Shown piece after piece: positions 21,000-32,759 of a DNA stretch of 64,000 nucleotides. Position numbers and translations under genes: made by a program. The notes under the pieces are model-generated. The model saw only the letters and a list, made by a program, of their open reading frames with translations, was not told the DNA's origin and did not search any database. How positions within the stretch are numbered: the first letter of the stretch is position 1; each line of letters opens with the position of its first letter. Source of the stretch: Acanthococcus lagerstroemiae (Eukaryota; Arthropoda; Insecta; Hemiptera; Eriococcidae); NCBI GenBank assembly GCA_031841125.1, contig CM063106.1:72900101-72964100 (forward strand), read 5' to 3'.

Positions 21000-23900
21000 A
21001 ATTTGTTTCATTTTTGTACTTTTGCTTATCTTCTTCCTTCGTGCCTTGATCGGTCCGATCTTAGGCATCATCCAATGGCAGCGTGGACAATCTCTCTGAA
21101 CGCTTCCCGGTCGCCAGTAGAGCGGAAAAGAGTTTCGACGTCGCAACCTGTCCATTTTCGGATGTTACGCAGCCATGAAAGGCACTTCCGTCCAATTCTT
21201 CGTTTTCCCTCCACTTTTCCCATAATTATGGTTCGAAGCAGTTCATATTTTGGTCCACGCATCATGTGACCGAAATATTCTATCTTTCTTCTTTTAATTA
21301 TGGTCAGTATTTCGCGCTCCTTTCTGACCGCTTCCAAGATCTCGTCATTTGTCTTTTTCGCTGTCTACGGAACTTTCAGCATCCGACGGTAGCACCACAT
21401 CTCGAATGCTTCCAATTTGTTCATCGTCCCTGTCTTCAGCGTCCAAGTCTCGCAACCATACAACAACACAGACCATACGTAGCACTTCAGGACCCTGATT
21501 CGGGTGTCGAGTGACAAGTCTTTCGTTGTCAACGACTTCCTCATCTTGACGAAGGCCGCTCTTGCTAGCTCGATTCTGCAGCGAATCTCCTCGTCGGGGT
21601 CACCTTTTTCGTTGATCCATGCTCCTACTTTCTGACTTGCTCTAATCGACCATTCGCCAGAGGAATCTCCACTTCATCTAATTCCTCGCCCGAAACTACC
21701 ATGACTTTCGTCTTCTTCACGTTAATTGTGATGCAGTATTCTCCGCAAGCTTCTTCAACGGCCCGTGTAAGTGCTATCAGGTCTTCTTCATTTTCCGCCA
21801 GCAGAACAGTGTCATCCGCATACCTGATGTTGTTTATTGTTTCGCCGCCAATTTTACACCTTCTCCGCGGTTTTCGAGCGCTTCGTTGAAGGCCTGTTCT
21901 GCGTAGATGTTAAACAAAATCGGGGACAGTATGCAGCCCTGTCTTACACCTCGTTCGATCTTCATAGGTTCAGTCTGTCTGTTGATTCCGAGCATTATTG
22001 TAGCATTCTGTTGAAGGTAAAGATTCGATATGATTCGCCTATCCGCTGGATCCAATCCAATTCTATCGAGTATCTCAAACAGTCTGTTATGAAGCACTTT
22101 ATCGAACGCTTTTTCGAAATCAAGGAAGCACAAATACATCGGTCGCCGAATTTCCCTCATTTTCTGAATTAGTACATTCATGCAGAAGAGCGCCTCCCGT
22201 GTACCGAGACCATTTCTGAAACCGAACTGTTCCTTACTTATGTTTTCCTCGCACCTTATTCGGATCCTGCTATGTATAATCCGTAGAAAGATTTTCAGTG
22301 TGTGACTCATTAAGCTGATTAATCTATAATCTCCGCAGTACTTTGGCTGTGGCGTTTTTGGTAACGGTATAAAGATCGACGTTAGCCATTCTTTCGGGAT
22401 ATGTCCGGTAGCGTATATTTTATTGAAAAGTTTTGTGAGTAGTTTGAGTCCGTCTTCATCAAGCAACCCGAGTAGCTCAGAGGTAATCTCATCTGGTCCA
22501 GGTGCTTTACGAGCTTTTGCCTGCTTTACCGCTTTCTCGATTTCTTCTGTCATTATACAGAGATACTCTTCAACCCCGTATTCGCCGGCTTCTTCATTTG
22601 GGCGATCGCTGCCGAACAGTTCCGAGATGTACTCTTTCCACGCTTTACTGATTTCTTCCTATTCGATGAGTGGTTTGCCATCCGAAACTCTCAGCATCAT
22701 CGGTTTTCTCGTTCTGATCACGCCGGCGATTTCTTTGAGCGCCCTGTGGATGTTATATTCATCGTGCAACTCCTGCAGCTTTTCGACTTGTTCGCATTTT
22801 TCTATCATCACCGCTTCTTTCGCCTCTCTGATTTTCCTCCTTAGTACTCTTTGGATTTGTCTGTACCGACTTTGGTCATTTTTTTGCTTCGATTCTTGCC
22901 TTTCCTCGAGCAGAGCATTTATTTCGTCCGTTATCCACTCTTTTTTCCTTTTTTTGCTGTTCTTTGTCCGTTCTGTTGCAACATTTTTTCAGCGGCCTGC
23001 ATTGTGGTTTGCTTGAACACATTCCAGCTGTCCTCCGCTGTGTCAGCGTCCTCAATCGATTCCCGTTTTTCTCGAAGACCGGCTGCCAGTGCCAACTGTA
23101 GCTTGTGACGGACTGTCCTGTCTCGAAGCGCCACGAGATCAAGCTTTTTCGACTTCGCCCTACGTATGTTTTTGAGTTTCAATTTTATCTTGCCCGACAG
23201 GAGTATATGATCCGAGTTTACATCCGCTCCAGGGTACGTTTTTACAGACTTAGACGCGTTTTTGTACCTACGATTGATCAAAAGGTAATCGACTTGGTTG
23301 CGGATCAGGTTGTCCGCGTTATCACCGGGTGCTTTCCATGTGTATAGTCGGCGTTTTGGCAATTTATAGTACGTGTTTCCGATGATGAACTCGTTTGCCT
23401 GACAGAACTGGATTAGCCTCTCTCCTCTTTCATTGCGATCGCCAAGCCCGAATTTTCCAGTCACCACACCGGCCAAGTTCCCAACTTTCGCATTGAAGTC
23501 TCCGATAATGATGTTGATTTCGCGATGTTTGGTAGCTTTCAGAGTGTTTTCTAGATCTTCGTAGAATCCTTCAATGTCGCTGTCCGAGCTTACCTGAATT
23601 GTATTGACCGGGACGGGGGCAGCATTCATTTGGACCAGAATGATCCGATCTGACACTGGTGCCATGTGTTTGACAGCCCTTGCCAAATCTTTTCTTATAA
23701 TCAGAGCGGTTCCACTTCGGTGTCTACCATCTGCGACCCCTGAATAGTATACAGAGTATCCATCACTTTCAAAACTGCCGCTGCCGGTCCATCTGGTCTC
23801 ACTTACGCCAAGGATTCCGATATCCAATCTTTCCATTTCGAGTGTGACGTTTCTCAACTTTCCCATCTCTATCAGCGTTCGCACGTTCCAAGTTCCTAGT

Positions 23901-24400
23901 TTGTATACCATCGCAGCGAGATCTAACCGGGGTATTCTTCGCACCCCTGCCCCATTGAAGGGGCGCCCGGGACTCGGGGTCATTTGTATTTCTCCCGCCA
24001 TTGATGATTAACTAGGGATGTAGTCGACGGTGGTTTCCCTCTTGCCTTCCGTCGGATTTTCTGTCGGGGTTTACTCCCTTAGCCGTTTGGTCCAGTTTTC
24101 AGGCGCTGGATGCTCGCTTACTCGTCTCAAGAACGCTTTTCTTGCCCGGGCCCTAGGATTATGACGAGCTGTTGACAGTCTGCGTGTTCTTCCTGCAGTA
24201 TTCGTTACGGTATTTACCAGTATGGTGTATACGGCATACACCATCCTGCCGTTCGCTGTCAACTTCTGGATGGAAGTCTTGCTTTAGCTCCTTTCATCGA
24301 CCCCAAGTCTGTCGAAGATTGGATTACCACCCCGCACGACGTGGACGCGCAATACTTCCTGGTTGCCGTACTTCGTTTCTCTGTCGGTGGGACTGGCACC
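21000..24400 (-). pseudogene. RTE-like non-LTR retrotransposon, nearly full length but broken
   Basis: The - strand frame 22931-24001 is an AP-type endonuclease: LGTWNVRTLIEMGKLRN, LGVSETRW, then IIIGDFNAKVG and VNSDHILL with the catalytic Asn, Glu, Asp and His motifs. A frameshift near 22935 leads to EWITDEINALLEE. A TAG is at about 22664. The RT frame 21834-22553 has KARKAPGPDEITSELL, FLDFEKAFDKV and RGVRQGCILSPILFNIY. One missing base in the A-run near 21850 separates it from IRYADDTVLLAENEED (YADD at 21811-21822). A C-terminal block lies at 21068-21337 (RRIGRKCLSWLRN). The gene order endonuclease-RT and sequence style match the RTE/BovB group. The element ends are approximate. Confidence 0.85.
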
Positions 24401-24473
24401 TTATGACAGTCGATTGACTACTGACTAGAGAACTGGCTCTAGCGACAAACAAGAAGTAGAAGTGCAATATTGA

Positions 24474-24679
24474 CAGTGACGACGAGAGCCGAGCCCCCCC
24501 CCCCAGTGCAATAATTTTGCTCTTCTTTTTTAATTTTTATTTAGTTGGAAACTTGTCTCTAGTGGTTGTCCTTCACTTTTTTTGTCCTGTAATTTTTCTT
24601 GGTCTAGCATGTTTTTCCGCAGGCTCGTGAAATTTGGCCGTGTAAATGTACTTTTTGCACCCCCCTCTCGCCGCCACTG
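24474..24679. mobile_element. hAT-type MITE, 206 bp
   Basis: Ends are CAGTGACGACGAGAG and the inverse of CAGTGGCGGCGAGAG (13 of 15 match). Flanks AATATTGA (24466-24473) and AACATTGA (24680-24687) agree at 7 of 8. A second copy of the family, in opposite orientation, is at 38510-38725. Confidence 0.85.
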
Positions 24680-24689
24680 AACATTGATA

Positions 24690-27223
24690 CTAATACTGTT
24701 ATCGACACCAGAACCAGAGGAAGGTCATGATATTTACGATTATAACCAAATACATATGATACGTATCTTATTCTTAATTTCCATGCAATCTGATAACATA
24801 TGGAATTCATGTATAAAATAAGATAAATTTTACTGAAATTCAAGTTTTATTTACTCAACGTTGCAGTCGTATTACTTTTATCTTTTTGCCTTCAGCTTGT
24901 TTCAACCGGGACAGTATCCAACTATAGGGTTTTAGAAGAAAATAAGCCATATCTTTTTCATCGGTTCGAAGGAAAATGGGAGCTCCACTTATTTTTCCGG
25001 TCTGATACCCTTCCGTGTAAGATTATTTTCTTCGTTGAACCTGGACTGCCCCTTGCCTCCTGGCTATGCAACCACTATATATATGAGCCGCCGAAGGCAG
25101 TGTGAATGAATTTCACATACACAAACTTAAGAAAGTTATTTATTTATAGTCCGTAATATCCCCTTAACACTTGAACTCAGTGACAACTTAAGTAATATAT
25201 ACTCCTTTTGCCTACAGCTACACTTTCACCGAATTTATCAAACATTCGGGACAATTTTGAGAGGAAATAAATTAAGAATACAGAATGAAACACTCGTAAA
25301 TGTTAATTAATGCCAAGTAATAGTTAATTGTCTGGGCGATTTCACTGCGTCATGATATACGTAAAGAGGTCGCCACCCTTGCTCGTAATCACCTCAAGTA
25401 GTAACTTCATATCAAGTCAATTAAAACCCTACAATTAAACCAAGAACTCTACCCGAATGAATCGTAATTGAACGTAGAAGGAATTGTGCGCTAGCTTAGA
25501 ACACACATGAGAAGAAAAATATAAAAAATACGAATACTGTTTGCTTATAACCGGTGGAAAAATGACGATTTATCTGCTGATTATGTAGATGCAGTTTCCA
25601 TTTCCGCATTTCTATCAGCAGGACAAAAACATGTGTTGGTTTATTTTAGTTGTGAAGCGGAATTCCAAATCGAAAATGCTTTAAATAACTGTTGCCGAGC
25701 AGACAGTGCTAAAACCGCCGAAATGAAGAAAATTCAAGTGTGTTGAAAAACAAGTTTCTTGTGAAATTACCCGATACCTAAACATTATACTATTCCCACG
25801 CGAAAGAATGTGTTTTTCACGTATGGGACTTGCATAGGTAATTGACCAGAAAGAACATCACAAGCCCAGCAATACGAAAGTCTCAAAATTCAATATTATG
25901 ATGTCACTCTTAGCTACGTTTACCGACTGTCCTTCTTTCAGTAGGCATGAAAAAGGAAGGAAAAATATTTCTGATGGGTAAAAATTCTTTGTCTTTTATT
26001 TCTGTCAACTGTAGTAGGGCAGATGCGCAAAATATGGCTACTAGGAGGTTCTATTGTGGCTACTTTCCTAATCGATGCGATGTTGATGAAAACAAAGGAA
26101 TAGGTATCGAATTTGTGGAAAATTAAGGACACGGTGAAACTGTTCTGTTACAAGTTGGAATTATAATATGAGAATATGTAAGGGAGTGTGCCCTAAGATG
26201 GCGCACTGCAGGTTTCTCGTCTCTGGCAACACTGATGTCAAAACTGACTTCGCCGCGACTCAGTACTTCGTGTCCTTGCCTTTTTAAGTAGGAACACTCA
26301 CAGGATTGCCATGTTTTCACCATAACGCCTTGTCGTTTTTGTGGGTAAATTCAGGGTCGGCCTTTTGCAATCAGTATTTTTTTCTTTTCTTCTCATTTGC
26401 TTACCCACAGTTTAGTTCAGTGCCGCGTCGTTTGAGATGTGTGGTTTTCGGTAGTGTTCATTGATCTGAGTTATAGTTCAGTTCAGTGGCGCTTTATTTC
26501 CGAGAAATCAATTATTAGTTGAAAATACCTAAATAATAACGATAATTATAAGCAACAATTTTGATTTTATTAGGGTCGGTAATGAGCCTCTATCAATTAT
26601 TTTTTATTTTTTTTTTTTGTTTTTCCTTCGTTTTCTTCAGACGAGCTCATTGATCTTGATCTTCATTGCTGTGCGAGTGTTATTTTGAATGTATAGAGCC
26701 AAGGAGATGAAATTTAAAGAATGCGATTATTTACGTTTTATTTTTATTAAATTCGGATTTTACTTAGGTATGACTGGAGTTTTGCGCGTTTTGTACTTTT
26801 CTACAAAAGGAACTATTTCCTCAAGGAAAGTGAAGAAATTTACTGGACTTAGAAGAGGTAAGTCTATTGTTTGTTTGTTTGTTATGTACACGCGTACTCT
26901 GTTTACTCGGGCGAGTAAATACTTTAAGATCCCACCACCGCTAGAAGTAAGAGTCCAGCGCTGCGACACAAAACTGGGTCTCGCGTTCCGGCTATTGAGA
27001 GAACAATTTTGTGTCGCGCGAAACAGCTTCGTACCGCGAGGGTGATTTCGTGGTGCGAGGGTGGTGCGTTAGCTACTCGCGGATGAAGTCGGTAGCTCCT
27101 GCCTATTTAACTACCCGGAGAAATTAGGGTAGTCAACGCCAACTCGGGCAAGCTAGTATTGCGACAAGCTAACCTGCTTTCTTTCGCTTTCTTGCTGTTC
27201 TCGCTATTTCCGCCTCCTTATTT
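24690..27223. other. Intron sequence, no firm feature
   Basis: Mostly AT-rich with a more GC-rich end (26930-27220) that runs into the minisatellite. Apart from the open stretch at 25525-25746, nothing coding is recognised. Confidence 0.4.
25525..25746 (+). other. Unexplained 73-codon open stretch
   Basis: Open on the + strand from after a TAA to TGA at 25744-25746, including SAGQKHVLVYFSCEAEFQ and ENALNNCCRADSAKTAEMKK. The composition looks protein-like, but there is no start codon near its beginning, no known motif and it lies in the GPCR intron. It could be a gene fragment or chance. Confidence 0.2.
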
Positions 27224-27650
27224 CGGCTGGCTGCTTGGAACCCAGAACACCCCGACTCCTCCTCCTTCGGCTGGCTGCCTGGAACTCAGAGCACCCCAAC
27301 TCCTCCTCATTCGGCTGTCTGGGACCCAGAGCACCCCGACTCCTCTTCCTTCAGCTGGCTGCTTGGAACCCAGAGCACCCCGACTCCTCCTCCTTCGGCT
27401 GACTGCCTGGAACCCAAAGCATCCCGACTCCTCCTCCTTCGGCTGGCTGCCTGGAACTCAGAGCACCCCGACTATTCTTCCTTCGTCTAGCTTCCTGGAA
27501 CCCAGAGCACCCCGACTCCTCCTTCCTCGGCTGGCTGCCTGGAACCCAGAGCACCCTGAATTTTCCTCCATCGGCTGGCTGCCTGGAACCCAGTGCACCC
27601 TGATCCTCTTCTCGACCGGCTGCCTGGAATCCAGCGCACCCCGACTCTTT
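27224..27650 (+). repeat. Minisatellite, about 10 units of mostly 44 bp
   Basis: Unit form CGGCTGGCTGCCTGGAACCC then AGAGCACCCCGACTCCTCCTCCTT. Most units are 44 bp, one is 40 and one 41. Because 44 is not a multiple of three, successive units are read in rotating frames, yet the + strand stays open from 27159 to 27707 as the unit has no stop in any frame. I regard this as composition, not evidence of a protein. Confidence 0.85.
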
Positions 27651-29790
27651 CAACTGTCCTATCCCTTGTCGCAATCTGCAGTAGGGAGTATCCGCGTCAT
27701 GCCTTGACTGTGCTTCGCTGTGTGTAATCGTTAGTGCGTTTGTTGGGGAGAACTCGCCCCCTACCCCCGTGTACATTTCCGTCGTCTACCATTTTCGCCG
27801 TGTTCCGCGACAGTTTGCGTACTTAACTTGTAGTGTAATTCATAGAGATAGTTGCCGTCCGCGCATTTTAGTGTTGTGTAAAGTAAAGTGTAAAATATAC
27901 TTATCTCTACCCCAGCCCTCGTGTCGTGATTATTGCTCGTTGTTGAAGATGTCCGCGTTTTGGAGTGTCCGTTCCCGTAATGTGCCCCGCGAGGTCACCC
28001 ATCCTCGCGGTTTCAGCACGCATACTCCCCCGGAAAGCGCGTCTCGTTGGCCCCCGCGGTCCGGAAACGCGACATGTATATGTATGAAATGGGTTCTCAG
28101 TTTAATTGATGAAAATTTCTTTGAATCGAATCAAGTACATACAACATTCTGTGGTACTCTTATTTGTAAATTTTCCAAGGAATAATGCGACGTGAATTGT
28201 GTCTCATAAATATGGTAAAAGTATTAATGGTAATTTTGGTATTCTCTTTCAGGTTTCGAGCGATGAAGCCTAGCGTTATGGTTGTCCTTACCTGAAGAAG
28301 GAACAACGGCATTACCTTCTCTGGCAATGATGAGAATGTGTGATGAAGCAAATGAACAATCACATAGATGTGACAGTTTCTATAAAAAAAGGACAACTTT
28401 GTCAGTAAGAAAAAGACGAGGAAAACGGGAAAAACTAAAAAGTAAAATTTTTAGCAAAAAAAAAAAATATATAAATATAATATTTTAATATTATTATGGA
28501 TTCTTTTACGAAATTCGATGCTCTTTCACAGGAAGAAAATCGCAGCCTCCAGAAATATCAGCAAGTAATTCTACATCTTCGACCATCGAACTTGTACCTA
28601 TATGTATCTAGGTGATCAGAAAATTATACGACCATCTCCGCCGAATTCTGAATTTTTAAAAAATTTTCCTGCATTGAGTAATTTTATCATCTCCTAGATA
28701 TGTACAAGAAGTTCTTATAGTCACAACAGCTCTCAAACCATTAATTACATATTTACCAAGGGTTGAGCTGAAAAACGGTCTTTTTGACTATTTAACGAAA
28801 AATGAAATCTTCTTAAGTTAACATTTTCTAACGCCTTCTATTTTGAGAATAGGCGAAACATCGTACTAGGACGTTTTTTCCATCCAAGCCAGTACTACCA
28901 GTCATGATAGTCAGATTATTTATTCTGTCAATTATCATGTCTTGTATATCGTTTTGAAAATTGTTTTTTTTTTTTGTAATCTTTAAAACGGCGTAGCCCG
29001 TTCAATTTGCTCATATGCAACTTTTTGTACATAACTTTTTTCAGCAATATGTGTACGTACCTAGCGGGTTCTTGAACGAAGTCTGGACACCCTGTATAAC
29101 AGTCTATGAAACAGTTTGATCTTTGACAAGAAAATCAACAAAATGTATGCAGAAACTTTGAACGCGTTTTTCTCAAAATCTTATTTTTCGAAAATTGCGA
29201 GTTACCTCCTTTTTACTGGATGTAGAGAGATGAATATGGCACATAGGAAGCTGTAAAAGGTCTCATTTTGTCAGGAATTGAGTCTACTATACAAACGTGT
29301 GCTTAACTCAGATTGCTCTGACTGACAAAGTTGACCCTTTTTACAGAAACTGCCACAGATAGTGAATAAGTACAGAATGAAGCCTAACTATATGATGCAC
29401 AAGGAGTTTGTAAATGTAGATCAGAACACCAGAAGCAATATAGTATAATTATTACAAGAAGCATCGAGGAGAAATACTACAACAGAGACTACAAATTTAT
29501 CAAGCAACAAGCGAGCCTAAATCAAATTTTATAGCCTGCTGTTGAATTCTTGAATATAGTGAAGGTATTCATTCTGAGGATATGTAAGTTGCGATAGATT
29601 GTTTTTCTGTTTTTTGATAATTTTATGTTAATGCTGAAGGACGTATTTGTAGGAGCAAATGTACTTCCAATGTTCTCAAAACTGGATGCCAGTTAACAAA
29701 TGTTGATAGTATTGGTGATAATCTTGGTTATTTCTATTCAAATTTTAAACTTTATTTGAACTGAAATAAAATTTCTTCTTTGTCTTTAGC
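27651..29790. other. Intron sequence with splice-like blocks, no firm gene
   Basis: 27651-28080 is GC-rich and could be part of an LTR or unique sequence; no matching second copy is in the window. 28240-29500 contains short open blocks after polypyrimidine-AG sites (28260, 28533, 29347) that do not join in one frame. A mariner-like CTGGACACCCTGTATA word is at about 29084. Confidence 0.3.
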
Positions 29791-29964
29791 GTATGAAGAA
29801 TCACAATTTCCTAAGATGCCACTTGAATTGTTTGGAATTGATTGAAAAATACCTTCCTGTTGATAGAGTAATAACTGATATAGCTGCGCAACTGCAGTCT
29901 GCAGCTTTGCAATTTGAAAGTGTTGCCGACCTTCTTCCAGTAGCGAAGTTACTTGTTCTATTTT
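29791..29964 (+). other. Candidate exon or gene fragment
   Basis: After the acceptor-like TTCTTCTTTGTCTTTAG, an open run reads CHLNCLELIEKYLPVDRV, then ITDIAAQLQSAALQFESV and ends TTG TTC TAT TTT AAG just before a LINE fragment. It looks like protein but matches no family I know. No donor is clear. Confidence 0.25.
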
Positions 29965-30860
29965 AAGTATTTATGTATAGAAAAAGGTGTAAGGCATGGG
30001 TGCTCCTTATCTCGAGTATTATTTAATTTGTACATAGAGTGGGCCATAAAAGAAATGAAAGAAAAATTTGACATGGACAGCGAGTAAAGATGCTCAGGTT
30101 TGCAGATGATATTTATTGTCTTATTAGCTGAAAGGAGTACTGATTTGGAAAACATAGTAAATGGAATGGAGAAGATTTTGAGCACAGAATATCGTATGAG
30201 AATAAATAAAAATAAAACTAAAGTAATGGTACGTCATCGATGTGAACATGATGGCTTAATTATAAATATTGGTCAGGAAAAAATTGAGAAAGTAAGCGAA
30301 TTTTGTTATGTAGGAAATAAAATAACAAAAGATGGACGGAGTAAAAGGGATATTAATAGTAGGATAGCACAAGCGAAATTAGTATTTTATCGAAAAAGTA
30401 ATCTTTTCAAATCAAAAGTAAATCTGAGAATCAAAATATTATTATTGAAAACTTATGTTTGGAGTGTAGCCTTGTATGAATGTGAAACTTGGACCATAGG
30501 AGAACCAGAGAAGAGAAGGATCGAGGCTTTTGTGATGTGGTGCTATAGGCGGATACTTAGCATCAAATGGACGGATAAGGTAAGAAATGAGAAAGTACTT
30601 AACAGAGTAGGAGGTAAAAAAGAGGAGGAGAGATAACTAATGGGGCATAACTTAAGGCACCCAGGAATAATATCACTGCTGCTAGAAGGAAGAGTGGAAG
30701 GAAAGAATTGGGTAGGTCGGCCAAGACTCCAGTCTGTTGAGCAGATAATCAAAGATGTCAAATGTAATTATTATTACGAAATGAAAGAACTTGCACAAGA
30801 TAGGGAGAAATGGAGAGGTGCATTAAACCGGTTGTGAGACTGATAACCTTATCATCATCA
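29965..30860 (+). pseudogene. Non-LTR retrotransposon 3' half
   Basis: Starts within RT at GVRHGCSLSRVLFNLYIEW, keeps the catalytic RFADD at 30096-30110, then shifts frame into 30100-30636 with MRINKNKTKVMV, ITKDGRSKRDINSRIAQAK, TYVWSVALYECETWT and RRIEAFVMWCYRRILSIKW. After a stop it continues with LRHPGIISLLLEGRVEGKN and ends in an ATCATCATC tail. It is 5'-truncated and frameshifted. The 54760-54990 fragment is of the same family. Confidence 0.85.
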
Positions 30861-32304
30861 GATACTAAGGTACATCAGACAGTAAAAATGATGGCGGACG
30901 AGTCACATAGCAAGGTTCAGCAAAGCTCAGCAACGACAGGTGGATCTACGAAACAACTTCCTGGCTCTTAGCCGAAAAAAGAGAAAAAGGTTACAATGTG
31001 AATTTTTCTCAACAAAGGTAAAAGGTTCACTTAAGGTGAATCTACCGATTCATGGATCTAGCCAAGCACACAAGCACGCCAGTGCATTAATTCAGAGCTT
31101 CACGCTTGCAACACCTACGTGCAAACTAAGTGACTTTATTAATAAAGGAAGGGGGAGGATATCAACTTTTTCAATCATAAAATTTCAAATTAGTCTACTG
31201 AGAACACGTTGAGATTCATAAATAAACTTTCCAAATTTTAACAACTGAGTATTGAACGCTGATAGAATCGTAAAGCAAAAAAAAAGTTTCCTCTTTCAGT
31301 TTTGTCATTTGATACTTCAAATTTTCCACAACCTTCCCACTCACTGAGACGATTTTTCCAATCGATAAACCAGGGAGGTCCTCCCTACACCTCTACTCAT
31401 CTGAATGCGTCCCAAATGATATCCCATTATCTACGCACAAGTTACCTCCGTAAATTTTCTATTTTTATTACGCGGAGAAAATACAGGACCCCGGATACAG
31501 TCACCAATGTTGGGCTTTGTTTTCGTTTATGAAACAAACTGAATAACAACGCAGAACGTGACAAGACAATATTTATCCATTCATGTCAATCAGTATTCTG
31601 CATCACTGGGATGTGAACGGAATGTAGGAGCGCTAATGTGCACTTCCTAATGAATGGTTTAGTGATCACAGACGGAAATAACATTACCGTAAATGGGAAA
31701 TACGGGTTTTTCAAAAAATCATTAAACGAGTAAAATTAAGAAATGACGGACGTGCTTCAGATTTGAACGGTAGGGAGCTACATATTCGAACTTACGATTA
31801 AAAACCTAATATGTTCGGTAGCAAAATTAATAGAAGTGTAGTAAAGTAAAAAATAGGAGGTACGTTATCAGTTGCCGGCCCGACCCGCGCGTAGACCGCA
31901 CAACCTATTTATTTTTTTCTCCACTGATCATACCATGCAGGTCCACAAAACATCCGCTAGATGTCAGCCACTTTGATTTCGAGTCCCAAAGCAAAGTGAT
32001 GCTAAAATGATCAGCTGGCACTTGAAATTTCGTGGCACCCCTAAGAACCACCGAACGGGCGGAACTGACCACATCTGTGCAGCCATATTGAAATAGAGGC
32101 CGAAGCTTGTAATAATATAAGTTACTCAAGTGACGCAAGACTTCTGTCATGATCATAAATCATGAGTATGAACCTACGTCGTGTCCTCAAGGCTACGGGC
32201 TAATTCATGACTTGTCCCTCTCAAAGCTCAACTTTCATTCAACAAAATTTCTTACCTATTATAAGCAGATAATGAAGGGTTAAACAGACTTCCAAAACAC
32301 TTAC
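30861..32304. other. Intron sequence next to GPCR exon 1, nothing recognised
   Basis: Mixed AT-rich sequence without repeats that I could match elsewhere in the window. Short open frames at 30940-31212 and 31302-31532 have no family features. Confidence 0.5.
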
Positions 32305-32655
32305 TTGAGAATAAGGTAGCAGCTTACAGATGGTACCACCCAGCCTCCATTCGGCATCCATCCTAGCATAGACTAGAGCCGGTATACCAGCAACGAATGC
32401 TAAATCTGCCGCGGTCAGATTTAGCAGAAAACAGTTGTTAACAGTTCGCATTTCCGGATACTTAAACAACGCTGCCGCGATCACTAGGTTGGCGAGCAGA
32501 GATAGGACGAAGATACAAATGAAAGCGCTAGTTTCGAACACAATGCTGTTTTTCTCCTCGCCGAATTCGCTGTAGAAGCTGAAGAAGTAACGCCAACCCC
32601 AGCCGGAGATCTTGTCCTCGCCGAATAAATACGACGAGTTAAATGCCGTGGACAT
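32305..32655 (-). CDS. Class A GPCR (FFAR4/GPR120-like), exon 1, residues 1-117
   Basis: Start ATG at 32653-32655 in the context AACACCATGT. Donor CAA|GTAAGT at 32305/32304, phase 0. The extracellular N-terminus has a glycosylation site NSS at residue 6 and a FFSFYSEFGEEK stretch. Helix 1 runs about 43-65 with N56. Helix 2 has LNLTAADLAF with D84. Extracellular loop 1 has the typical W103-x-L-G and C110. Joined to exon 2, C110 to the Arg of DRY is exactly 25 residues, the family constant, which confirms the join. The block IPALVYARMDAEWRLGG is close to the matching part of FFAR4. The frame stays open upstream to an acceptor-like T-run plus CAG at 32744-32746, so extra N-terminal residues from another exon cannot be excluded. 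Confidence 0.9.
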
Positions 32656-32743
32656 GGTGTTCTTTCTTACGATGTAGCCAGCGTTTATATTGCATCTGAG
32701 GCAGGTTTCATCAGACTGGAGTAATAGGATAAGTTGATTAAAT

Positions 32744-32759
32744 CTGAAAAAAAAAAAAA
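32744..32759 (-). promoter_or_regulatory. Probable splice acceptor upstream of the GPCR start
   Basis: On the - strand a run of 14 T followed by CAG precedes the start codon by about 90 nt. A 5' UTR intron is likely; the upstream exon was not found. Confidence 0.5.

Larger units (their letters stand above)
14641..32304 (-). other. 17.7-kb GPCR intron
   Basis: Donor GTAAGT at 32299-32304 and acceptor TTGTTTCAG ending at 14641, both phase 0. It interrupts the start of helix 3, between C110 and the DRY box. The bulk is transposon sequence in both orientations, listed separately. No alternative GPCR exon was recognised inside it. Confidence 0.85.

Noticed and set aside
26689..27045. 118-codon + strand open frame
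   Set aside because: No domain, weak start context and mixed composition; not supported as a gene.
27351..27776. Glycine-rich - strand open frame of 141 codons
   Set aside because: It is the complement of the 44-bp minisatellite.
27030..28080. Solo LTR of an LTR retrotransposon
   Set aside because: GC-rich sequence with a TATTTAA word was suggestive, but no TG...CA ends with a flanking duplication and no second copy could be found.
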